A stretch of 64,000 bases of DNA. Origin: Stachybotrys elegans. Lineage: Eukaryota; Ascomycota; Sordariomycetes; Hypocreales; Stachybotryaceae. Of the stretch, positions 10,845 to 19,753 are shown one piece after another. Each line of letters starts with the position of its first letter. Position 1 is the first letter of the stretch. Below the pieces are notes generated by a model, which saw only the letters and a program-made list of their open reading frames with translations, was not told the origin of the DNA and searched no databases. The position numbers and the translations under genes are program-made. The stretch lies in contig JAGPNK010000017.1 of NCBI GenBank assembly GCA_020746835.1, positions 496,001 to 560,000 on the forward strand, given 5' to 3'.

Positions 10845-12019
10845 CTAGGGAAGTCTAAAATTTTCGTAGAGGGAGATTCCATGGAAGACCTCGTCACTGC
10901 TGCCAGGGCCCTGCTCCGTCACCTTGAGGGGTCCATCCAGACGGAGGTAGGCGGCACCATTGATTTGAGTCTGGTCAGTCGTGACGTTAAAGACCAGTTC
11001 CTTATCACCAAGATCAAAGACAGCAGCGATTCCCTCCATCACGTCGAATGTAGGCTGGGGAGGGAACAGACTGTTGGCGCCCCAAGGTCGAACGACGACA
11101 GAGCCTGCGTCGCAGCTGCTGAAGACGACCTCGCCATCCTTCAGAACATATCCGGAGACATGCTCGTTGCCCTCTCGATCAAAGGCATCAAACCAGACGG
11201 CCGAGTAAGGGCCAGCACGGCCATGACCCCAGTACCACCACTGGACAACCTCGACGAAGCGCCTGTCGCCCCAGTTCTTGTCGTGGTAGCCGACGCCATC
11301 GTCGAACTGCAGAGGGATACCATGGACCGTCAGGTTGACAACGGCGTGGGCGTCAGGCATCACGTTGGACCAGAGAACGTGTGGCACGTGGGTTTCGGGA
11401 GCGCCAGGAACAGCCGGTCCACAAGCAAGGTGGGGGGACCAAGGGAGTCGAAGGTGATGGTACCAAAGACACCGGTGGCTGGCGAATCGATGCTGACGAC
11501 ATACTTGGCGTTAGGGGTGTTGACGTCGGTGCCCGTAAATGAGCATCCGGAACCTTCCCATTCCAGAGAGATCGAGGTCTCATCAAAGGTGATGACACCA
11601 TTGGCGTTGGGGTCAGCGCTCGCGGCGGTTTCCTCAATCAGGGAGCCGTCGGCAAAGACACCGTTGATGTCTACTGACTGAGGGCCATTGTTCCAGCTGT
11701 TGATGAAGGCGCCTGGTCCGCCATTGAAGAAGACGACATTGATGGACTGATTGGTCGAGGCCGACTTTGCGTCAAAGTACCACCTGTGGCGGTCAGTCGC
11801 GCATTCGATCCGTTTTGTGAAGGGAGGGGGGAAGGGAACTCACCAGTCGTAGGTAGTCTCATTGGCGTTTGGCAGCAGCTTGGGGCTGTCGATGTTGGAC
11901 CCCTCCTGGAACGTGTACTCAACATCCACAGGTCCCTCGACGATGACATTGGGATAGATGACTGTCTCGGCCAGGGCAGTCGGCAACAAGCCCAGTGCGA
12001 TAAGCTGAAGCGACAACAT
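10845..12019 (-). CDS. Secreted Diels-Alderase/AttH-fold protein with apparent frameshift
   Basis: Exon 1 runs 12019-11844, an intron 11843-11784, then exon 2 onward. An 18-residue signal peptide (ends ALA) precedes the family N-terminal domain (TYDWWYFDA region). The C-terminal domain has GVGYHDKNWG and QWWYWGHG, typical of the lipocalin-like fold shared by AttH, CrtC-type proteins and fungal Diels-Alderases such as CghA and Fsa2. The frame breaks at a run of six G (six C on the coding strand) at 11432-11437: upstream reads TFDSLGPP, and the family-like continuation HLACGPAVPG needs one more base. With it, the protein would be about 376 residues. This may be a sequencing error, a recent pseudogene or an allele. 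Function is unknown; no biosynthetic cluster surrounds it. Confidence 0.72.
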
Positions 12020-13518
12020 GGCGGCGAGTGAACAGTAGAAATGTTCCTATCTAGGCCAGAGGGGAGAACTGAAGGATGAAGAGAGAGCTGCCTGGCTGAG
12101 TCCCGTCGATTGCACAGGCGGACCCAAATCTTATAAGTCCCTGTGGGATCATCGTGACCAGGATACTGGCTTACTCATGATGTACGCAATAAGTGCGCTG
12201 ATCTGGGTACGACGTGTGGAATTGGCCAGGGGCGATGATCCAGTATTGAGGGCCCCCAAGACGCTATTGTGGCATGTGCCGTAGTCTACGGTGGGATTCG
12301 GAATAGGCTCAGGCCGGGGAGCTAGGGTCCCTGTGTAACCATGGGATTCGTGGAGATGGCAACGTTGAGATGCCTGCTTGGCGGCCGTTTGGGCCGGCGA
12401 CGTTTCCCATCAGGGGCAGACGGAAGTTGGAGATGCACGCCAGTCGGTGGGTATTGTCTAAGACACAATCATTCTTTATCTGGGGGGGGGGGGGTTCCGG
12501 TGCTCTTTCTCACGTTTCGTTGTGTTCGTAGAAAGCATTCAGCCCAGCTGTTCATGTAAATTCGCAGGGTTATTGCGTCACCCGTCAGCACTAACAGCGC
12601 GGAGCCAGGATACGAATTACGAGACTACATATAACCTGATAATGCCCCTCCCCAAATAACGTGTTAATGCAAAGTATTCTAAAGGAATCCACCACGAATC
12701 CTATATCAGAAATCCAAGGTATCTGGCCTGTCCTGAAGCAACAAAATAGCGTTGGATCGGCAAGAGCTGAGCCATTGTCAGGTCCTCGGATACTATAGAA
12801 CCAAGGCTCTGCACCAGGTAAGATAGGGGGGTTTTCGAGACCCCTGGATTTCGATCTCACCCACAGAGCTTAAATACAGGGGATAGCGAGAATCGTGATT
12901 AAATGTTCATGGGTGTGATCAAAATGTAGGGGGTCCCCGTCCTCTACGTAATTAAAATTCCTGCGCCACTGACCAACGCCAGTTCATGGTGAACTTGGCG
13001 CTGTGGCAGTGAACGGGTCGCTTGGACCCATGGTTATTGTTCTCTGCAAAGGGTTGTGTACTCGGGCCATGTATTTGCAATGATGACCATGACCGTAATA
13101 GGTGGTTATGAAGAGAGCACGATTGATACAATAGTACAGTAAGTGAGGGAACAACTTGTTGGCTAGGGCACGGTCGATAAGTAGTAAGAAATGCGCAGAC
13201 CAGATGACAATGTCCTGGGAATGTCAAAGGGCCCAAAGGCTGCATTGTGAAGGATAAGAGGATTTGATTCAGAACAGAGCTTCGACAGGGAATGCGTGCT
13301 ACTCATTGTCCAGGGAACACGGAATCCAGATCACAACCTGCAAGTCCATCGCACTTTTATCACGCTACTGAGGATTGTATAAATCACAACTCCTAGCCAC
13401 CTTGGAAAGACATTCCCTTGATTCGTTTAGCAATTAACTTACTGGTAGTCTCTCGCTTCAACCTTTCAACTTGCAACACCAATCACAGAGCCCACAATCT
13501 AGCTTCACAAAAGCAGTC
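12020..13518. other. Divergent intergenic region, no gene seen
   Basis: About 1.5 kb between the Diels-Alderase-like gene and a small gene at 13519. It contains a run of 13 G at 12482-12494. Open frames up to about 97 codons occur on the minus strand without domain-like composition or splice context. I see nothing else that can be supported. Confidence 0.5.
12482..12494. repeat. Poly-G homopolymer, 13 bases
   Basis: An uninterrupted run of 13 G on the plus strand. Such runs are prone to length error in sequencing and can form G-quadruplex-type structures. No gene overlaps it. Confidence 0.8.
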
Positions 13519-13881
13519 ATGGACTCAGTCGCTGCACAACAGGATGCCGAAGAAGAGCTTTTAGATGCCAAGATTACCGTACAGTTTCGGAACGGCCTGT
13601 CCCAGCAAGAGGCCACTTTTTTGCTGCAGGATTTACGCCAGGTTACGGATGCTGACACAGCTGTAACTTGGACACAGGGACCAGAACGGCGGCTTTATCA
13701 GATCTCCTTCAAGCCGGATGTCTGGTACAGCGCACCCATTCAAAACGTGGTAAGGCTATACGGCGATGTGGCGATATTCTGCATGGCTGAAGGGAAATTG
13801 GAGAAAACGAGTGCGTTTCGTCGACATTGGATGGATTTGAAGGATTTTACTCGCGCTTTGCGTGAAAAGTTTAAGAAATAA
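13519..13881 (+). CDS. Hypothetical protein, 120 residues
   Basis: A single-exon frame begins at ATG 13519 and ends at 13881. I do not recognise the family. The protein is acidic at the N-terminus (AAQQDAEEELLDAK), has a mixed alpha/beta-like middle (ITVQFRNGLSQQEATFLLQD) and ends in a basic helix (FTRALREKFKK). There is no signal peptide or membrane segment, so a cytosolic location is likely. The preceding 120 nt are CT-rich, as fungal leaders often are, which supports the start. A run of T interrupted by G follows the stop by about 60 nt. Confidence 0.55.
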   Translation: MDSVAAQQDAEEELLDAKITVQFRNGLSQQEATFLLQDLRQVTDADTAVTWTQGPERRLYQISFKPDVWYSAPIQNVVRLYGDVAIFCMAEGKLEKTSAFRRHWMDLKDFTRALREKFKK

Positions 13882-13892
13882 TTCTATTCTCT

Positions 13893-14410
13893 AGGCAATT
13901 GCGGACATCCACCGCAGCCACAAGCTTTTCTCAATCGTTTTTTTTTTTGTTTTTTGTTTTTTTTGCCAAGTGTCATCGATTGATTTGATACTGTCTTTAT
14001 CGTTAGAGGGAGCCTCCTCGAAGTCGCTGGTCTGTATCCCATTGGGGCACACGAACGGGAAATCCCACATAAACCTATGGAGGTAGATCTCACCATGGAC
14101 CTCGTACCAGGCTCAGCGTTCTCACAGTCCCAAACCTTGCATGGCTAATAAGGCCTTTTCGGTCCTCGGTGGCCCAAGAAACGTCAGCGGAAGACAAAGG
14201 GCCACTCGGAGCCTTATAGGGACACATACTGGATTCCCTTTCGCTCGGGGAAAATGTGCGAGACTAGGCGTCCAGGATGGCAACTGGGCCCCGCGCGCTT
14301 CCTACGTTGGTGCTGCGTAGCTGGAAGTTGGAGAGAACGCAGGTGCCTAGACCAGAGTCTAGAAGGAATTTGGAAAATTTACGAAGCGTTTCGCCGTGAA
14401 CATGTAAAGG
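13893..14410 (-). pseudogene. Decayed gene, BTB-like start and unknown tail
   Basis: Minus-strand translation gives two coding-like blocks separated by stops and a frame change. The upstream block (about 14409-14270) begins LHVHGETLRKFSKFLLDSG, similar in style to the start of fungal BTB/POZ domains, and stops after GPVAILDA. The downstream block (about 14120-13893) reads WYEVHGEIYLHRFMWDFP, then CPNGIQTSDFEEAP, then a lysine-rich run encoded by poly-A. The CPNGIQTSDFEE portion resembles a fragment at 47255-47479 (TPNGIEISDLDED). No intact start-to-stop model was found. The BTB resemblance rests on a short stretch only. Confidence 0.3.
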
Positions 14411-14433
14411 TTTTAGGGCCGTAGACTTTATGC

Positions 14434-14456
14434 AGATAGATAGATAGATAGATAGG
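14434..14456. repeat. GATA tetranucleotide microsatellite
   Basis: About five and a half perfect GATA units. It forms the possible 3' tail of the tRNA-like element described at 14434-14672 when read on the minus strand (TATC repeats). Confidence 0.85.
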
Positions 14457-14672
14457 TATTGTCTGTCTGGTGTACCTGACTGAGAGCTAGCTAGCTAGAG
14501 AGTAATAACCATCCCATCCATAAAAATAAAAAATAGAAAAGATTTCCCTGAAAATAGAAAAGGTCCAAGTCCAGGAATCACCCGGCCTCTCCCTCCTCCA
14601 AAGAGGATAGTTTCCACTTAATCAGCTTCCACTAGTCAGATCGGATGTGCTAAACCACTACACTAACTTGGG
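14434..14672 (-). mobile_element. Candidate tRNA-derived SINE-like element
   Basis: Read on the minus strand from 14672, the sequence opens like a tRNA: CCCAAGT, then TA, then a D-arm GTGT...GCAC. It contains a perfect A-box pattern TAGTGTAGTGG (14665-14655). At 14583-14574 a B-box-like GGGTGATTCC is two bases short of the consensus GGTTCGATTCC. ACTTGG at 14570-14565 pairs with the opening CCAAGT. A T-rich stretch follows, and the element could end in the TATC repeats at 14456-14434. A tRNA-like head with a simple-repeat tail is the plan of fungal SINEs. It could equally be a lone decayed tRNA beside a microsatellite. No target-site duplication was identified. Confidence 0.25.
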
Positions 14673-14740
14673 CTTGCTTAAGGCTGAGGCGAGTGTAAAT
14701 ATTTGGTTAAGTACCCTTAGTACACAATCGTAGTAGATTT

Positions 14741-14960
14741 TATGATGTAGTAGGTGCGTGCAGTGTGAAAAAAGAACAATAATATGCGAACAATAGTGGC
14801 CTTGCTACCCGCAGGACCAAAGAACAGTGTCAAACAATGAAGGGATCGTCAGACTGTAGCTAGCATCTCCCGTTGGCCGGAGCCAGAGAACAATTAGGGG
14901 GCAGCGGCAGCGGCAGCAACCAGTACAGGCGTATGTAGTCGGGGGGACCTGCGGTTAGCC
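14741..14960 (+). repeat. Diverged dispersed repeat, copy 1
   Basis: This stretch shares interrupted identity with 32503-32720 in the same orientation. Shared blocks include GGTGCGTGCAGT / GGTGCGCGCAGT, CCAAAGAACAG, CAATGA, ATCGTCAGA, GGCCGG / TCCGGG, CAGAGAAC and a GCAGCGGCAGC-rich segment. The order of blocks is conserved over about 200 bases with small indels. It encodes nothing obvious and may be a relic of a non-autonomous transposon. Confidence 0.55.
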
Positions 14961-15151
14961 TCCTTGGTCAATATACGCTGCTCGTTGCCACTGAGTAGCT
15001 GCTCAGCCTGATGCATGTATACGAGGGCTTTTGTGCCTCTTTCTGTCCTTTCGTTATAGATGGTCTATGATGGACGTATGTAATAATGTAGTCGTCTCAC
15101 AACTTCTTTATGGTACAGCTCGGTTTCCGGGCATCATAGGCGTACAACATC

Positions 15152-15705
15152 CTAGATGTGTGCTGCAGCTTGCTGTCTTCTAAGTATCAGCTCAGCAATC
15201 AGTCTCAAGCATTCACGATTTTTTTTAAACTTCATGACAACTACAGTAAAAAGCTCGAACACGCTTGACTTCGTCTCTAGAGTAAAGGCTGGGGCATCTT
15301 CAAGGAGACACCCAAGCATTTTGTGCGCGATACCATTGCGAGCGTCCGTCTCAGTAGCCATTGGGAATCTTTGTGTCAATTCAACCAAATGCTCGGCGAG
15401 TTGACTTCTGTTCTGTGGAAGTTGACTAAACACAACATCCTCCAACACCGAGTGGGGGAATAAGGTTGAGGAGCAAGTTTCAGGTGTCTATGAGGCCCAA
15501 AATAACTCTTATTTACCTGTGCGGTGTACAGACCCATCGGGCAGCAAGACTAAGGGCATCGACATTGTCTATTTTGAAGTCTCCCCGGCCTCGCCTTCCA
15601 TAGTCTGATGGCTAATGATGAGGTACACGCAACGGTCGCATACGTTGAAAGGGTAGGATCATATTAGATTTGCACCTGACGCATCCTTTGCGGTGAGAAA
15701 CCAGC
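15152..15705 (-). pseudogene. Broken Zn2Cys6 regulator relic
   Basis: On the minus strand near 15690 the frame reads VSHRKGCVRCK, a typical start of a fungal zinc cluster. Soon after, in another frame, comes CDRCVYLIIS (near 15635), which looks like the second half of the same cluster. Later blocks read IDNVDALSLAARWVC (about 15573-15530) and then a 98-residue open frame (15448-15152) ending RRQQAAAHI. At least two frame changes and several stops separate the blocks and no single intron model joins them, so the gene appears dead. The last block could still be an expressed unknown frame. Confidence 0.4.
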
Positions 15706-15866
15706 CCGAAATCAACATAAAAGAATTAGAAATAAAAACTGACTTCGAGATGGGACATCTTGCTTGCTCCAAAGGACGACTGCCTCAGTGGGCCCAGGCA
15801 ATGAACGTATATCCCGTCATACCAATGGGAAAGATGACTGATTCGTTGACTTGTAGCATATCTCGA

Positions 15867-16199
15867 TCAAAAGGAGAGCAACCAGAAAAACACAGCACCC
15901 AAAGAGAAAATGATCGTCATGATGAGACGGGCCTCCCTGATCCCCATTTCCGTAATCGTCCTTATCCTCACCCTCGCTCCCAGATCTTCATCCAGATCCA
16001 CGGTTTCAAATTTTGGCTCGGCAATGGGCAGAAGCGGTGTTGACTCTTGAGGGTGGCTATTGGAGCTTTAGAATGGAGTCATGATACTATGGAAGTGGTC
16101 ATCTAACCTTGGCATATGAGTTATTTCTTCGTCATGATAGGGATGTGGAAAATGGGAGAAGAGCATTTCCCAGTGGTTTTTGGTGTTGTTTTGCTGCAT
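15867..16199 (-). CDS. Two-exon tail-anchored small protein, 93 residues
   Basis: Exon 1 is 16199-16108 and exon 2 is 16056-15867, with a 51-nt intron (donor GTTAGA, acceptor AATAG, TCTAA branch-like motif). The spliced frame is continuous: a His- and Asn-rich N-terminus (MQQNNTKNHW), an acidic middle (FETVDLDEDLG), a basic region, and a C-terminal hydrophobic stretch (LIMTIIFSLGAVFFWLLSF) ending at the stop codon. This is the layout of a tail-anchored membrane protein. I do not recognise the family. Each exon is too short to stand out as an open frame, so automatic annotation may miss it. The non-canonical donor (GTTAGA rather than GTRAGT) is the main weakness. Confidence 0.5.
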
Positions 16200-16689
16200 T
16201 TTGATCGATTTCAACGAAGACTTGGGCGATTGTTATGTTCCAAAGCGTATAGGGAGGACCATTCGAACGCAGAGATTGCTGGAATTACAAGATGGAGGAC
16301 TGGAAGAATGAGATTATCTGCCTTTCCCATCATCATATATTAGAACAAGTAAAGTTTATCACGATTAAAGTTGCTTCATATTAACGTTCAGCTCTTGTCG
16401 CGATTTAAGTTGCTTCTATTGACATTCAGCCCAATAGCTTTCCCCGTGAGTTTCCAGTAGTAATGCGACAAAGTTTCAACATATCGAGCTTGCACGGTAC
16501 GAGTGTGAAACATAGGCCAACCTTGATTACTACGGTCATGAGAGGGGTGGATAGAGACAGTATCAGATGGGCCAGCTCTATTTCTGGAACATGATACACA
16601 CATCTGTGCCCTTCGCTAGGGAGTCCCATCTTTGGATGGTACAGCCCAATGGAGTATCGGTTGGATACGCAGCACGAGCCGGGTTGTAC

Positions 16690-16696
16690 TTTAGCC
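16690..16696 (-). promoter_or_regulatory. GGCTAAA motif, XlnR/XYR1-type site, GH3 promoter
   Basis: TTTAGCC on the plus strand is the reverse complement of GGCTAAA, the xylanolytic activator core. It lies about 490 nt before the GH3 start. Function is inferred from position. Confidence 0.35.
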
Positions 16697-16928
16697 TATT
16701 GATATATGCCGACGCACCCCAGCATCGGCCAAGCGAGGTTGTGCGGGGGATCAACCTACGGATATTTTCCCCCATGATCATCTCATCATTTACCAACCGG
16801 TAACGCTCAGTCCGCAACGCATGGCAGACGGTTGTGGAAGTGCTCAGATGCGGGCAGTGTGGAGATGTGCTCCTCATTGCGATCAACATCTGGTCCTCGT
16901 TGCAGAACAGAAATGATCCGCACCAATA

Positions 16929-16934
16929 GGCTAA
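16929..16934 (+). promoter_or_regulatory. GGCTAA motif, XlnR/XYR1-type site, GH3 promoter
   Basis: GGCTAA about 250 nt before the GH3 start, in the opposite orientation to the upstream copy at 16690-16696. Two copies in one hemicellulase promoter raise the likelihood of use by an XlnR/XYR1-type activator. Confidence 0.35.
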
Positions 16935-17104
16935 TTGATTCCTGCAGCTTCTCCAACTTCTTAGATGGTAGTTGATACCGCCACTTGAACTCCAAGCGGA
17001 AGATGAGGAGGCATGGAGTCGTATCCGGCTCGCGGGTACTGTTGGCGTACCTTAACCGGGATTTACGTCAACCACCCAGCTGGTCTTCCATGGTTAAGGG
17101 GATC

Positions 17105-17111
17105 TATAAAA
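17105..17111 (+). promoter_or_regulatory. TATA box of the GH3 gene
   Basis: TATAAAA 75 nt before the GH3 start codon, a good match to the consensus at a sensible distance. Confidence 0.55.
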
Positions 17112-17185
17112 GGCCCGAACTGGCCTGGCCCAGATGAACGGCTCGGGACGATTTGCGCTTCCAGTGTCGTACTGGCCACCATACA

Positions 17186-19587
17186 ATGCATCTCCGTATT
17201 CTTGCCGGTGCCGGCCTCGTGGGCTTGGCTTTGGCACAGCCCTACCCCTATGAGTTCCCTGACTGTGGCGATGGCATCATCTCATCCAACCCGGTGTGTG
17301 ACCGAAGTCTGCCTCCTTCGGAGCGAGCAGCCGCCATGGTCGAGGCAATGAATGTGACGGAGAAGCTGGCCAATCTTGTCAGGTGAGAATGAATCTGCTC
17401 TTCCCTCGGTTCTGGGTGTTGTTGCTCGACAAGGGGAAGCATGGAATGACAATCAGCCGCGTGAGACATTCCATGATAGGCTAGCTAACATTAAGCAGAT
17501 CGGCGCAAGGTGCCGCTCGCATCGGACTCCCGCGGTACAACGCCTGGAATGAAGCCCTTCATGGAGTGGCCTACGCACCAGGCCTCAACTTCCCTCAAAG
17601 CCCTCCTTTCAACGCCGCCACGTCCTTCCCCATGCCCGTCCTTCTAGCAGCCGCTTTCGACGATGATCTCATCGAAAAGGTCGGCGTTGTGATTGGTACA
17701 GAAGCACGAGCCTGGGCCAACCATGGCTACTCAGGCCTGACCTACTGGACACCCAACGTGAACACGTTCAAGGATCCTCGCTGGGGAAGAGGGTCGGAAA
17801 CCCCTGGAGAAGATGCGCTCCGCGTGAGCCGATATGCCGGTGCAATGATCCGTGGTCTCGAGGGCGACAAGGCCGAGCGCCGTATTGTTGCTACCTGTAA
17901 GCATTTTGCCGGCAACGACTTTGAGGACTGGAACGGCGTATCGCGCCACGACTTCGATGCCAGACTTACTCTCCAGGACATGGCAGAATACTACCTCCTC
18001 CCGTTCCAGCAGTGCGCGCGAGACTCCAAGGTTGGTTCGTTCATGTGCGCCTACAATGCCGTCAATGGTGTGCCGTCGTGCGCCAACGACTACCTCATGG
18101 GCACCATCCTGCGCGAGCACTGGAACTGGACTGAGACCAACAACTACATAACCAGCGACTGCGAGGCCGTCCTGGACGTCTCGGCGAACCACCACTACGT
18201 CGAGACCAACGCCGAGGGCACGGCCATCTGCTTCATCAGGGGCATGGACAACAGCTGCGAGTACGAGTCGACCTCTGACATTCCCGGCGCCTGGAACCAG
18301 GGGCTCCTGCCGGAGGAGGTCATCGACCGCGCTCTTCGCAGGACCTACGAGACGTTGATCTCGGCGGGATACTTCGACGGCGACTCGTCCGAGTATCTCA
18401 GCCTCGGCTGGGCCGACGTCAACACCCCTGAAGCCCAGGAACTCGCGCTCCAGACTGTCCTTGACGGAACGGTGCTGCTCAAGAACGACGGCACGCTGCC
18501 TCTGGAGCTTGAGGAGGGCGCCACTCTAGCCATGGTCGGCTTTTGGGCCAACGACTCCAGCAAGATCATCGGAGGATACAGCGGCCGGCCTCCGTATGCG
18601 CGCACGCCCGTCTGGGCTGCCCAGCAGATGGGCTACAAGGTCAACGTGGCCACGGGCCCGATCCTGCAGCAGAACTGCACCAACGACACGTGGACCGAGG
18701 CTGCGCTCGAGGCTGCCCGCAAGTCCGACTATATCCTGTACTTTGGAGGCATTGACACGTCCGCTGCGGGTGAGACGCTTGACCGCTACGACATTGACTG
18801 GCCTCGCGCGCAGAGGGCTCTCCTCAAGGCCCTTAGCAAACTCAACAAGCCGCTTGTCGTCGTGCAGCTTGGCGATCAGCTCGACAACACGCCGCTTCTC
18901 AGGGCCGAGGGCATCAACTCCATTCTATGGACGAGCTGGCCTGGTCAGGATGGCGGTCCCGGTATCATGCAGCTGATCACGGGTGCCAAGAGCCCGGCAG
19001 GTCGACTCCCCGTCACGCAGTATCCGGCCTCGTACGTCAATGACATACCAATCACCGAGATGAGTCTTCGCCCTACCTCAGAGACGCCCGGGAGAACATA
19101 CAGATGGTATGCCGACGCCGTGCAGCCCTTCGGGTACGGCCTGCACTACACCGAGTTCAAGCCTACCTTTGCCGAGTTCCCCTCGAGCATCTCCATCCAG
19201 GAACTCGTTGCTGGCTGCGACAACGCCTACCCTGACACATGCGCCTTCCCGCCCCTCACAGTCCAGGTCGCCAACGACGGCAGCAGAACGTCCGACTACG
19301 TCGCCCTCGTCTTCCTGGCCGGCGAGTACGGCCCGGCACCCTACCCGTTCAAGACGCTGGCAACGTACGGCCGCCTGCGCGATATTGCAGCCGGCGAGGA
19401 GGCCACGGCGGAACTAGCCTGGACCTTTGGCGATGTCGCTCGACGAGACGAGGATGGAAACACGGTCTTGTATCCTGGAACTTACACTGTTCTTCTGGAT
19501 GAGCCTACGGTTGCTACGTTTGAGTTTGAGCTGACTGGTGAGGCGGAGATTCTGGACCATTGGCCCGCTCCTCCTACCGAGGAGTAA
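17186..19587 (+). CDS. Secreted GH3 exo-1,4-beta-xylosidase
   Basis: Two exons, 17186-17382 and 17499-19587, give 761 residues. A 17-residue signal peptide ends LALA. The GH3 barrel domain has the KH substrate-binding pair K200-H201 (VATCKHFAGND) and the nucleophile D286 in ITSDCEAV. SDC rather than SDW marks the fungal beta-xylosidase branch (XlnD/Bxl1-like) rather than beta-glucosidases. The alpha/beta sandwich domain and a C-terminal fibronectin-III-like domain follow (ADAVQPFGYGLHYTEF onward). It should release xylose from xylo-oligosaccharides outside the cell, completing what GH43 and xylanases begin. The promoter has two GGCTAA-type sites and a TATA box. It converges on the AA7 oxidase gene with 166 nt between stops. 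Confidence 0.92.
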
Positions 19588-19753
19588 ATAAGCCATGAAC
19601 AGCAATACAAGAAATGAATCCTTGCATTCCCATCTCTACGTGCACTTATATGAGTTCATGAAAGATTTGCTCCTTATATCGTAATTCATTCCGAGTCTTT
19701 ATGCACTCTAGGGACCACTCTCCAGACTACATTGTACTACTCTTGCCAAACAT

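Larger units (their letters stand above)
16200..17185. other. Divergent intergenic region upstream of GH3
   Basis: Nearly 1 kb between the 93-residue gene and the GH3 gene. It carries two GGCTAA-type motifs (16690-16696 in reverse, 16929-16934 forward) and a TATA box at 17105-17111. Short open frames on both strands are not convincing. Confidence 0.55.

Noticed and set aside
15497..15525. 29-nt intron joining two blocks of the zinc-cluster relic
   Set aside because: GTAAAT to ATAG would be far shorter than any other intron in the window (48 nt or more).
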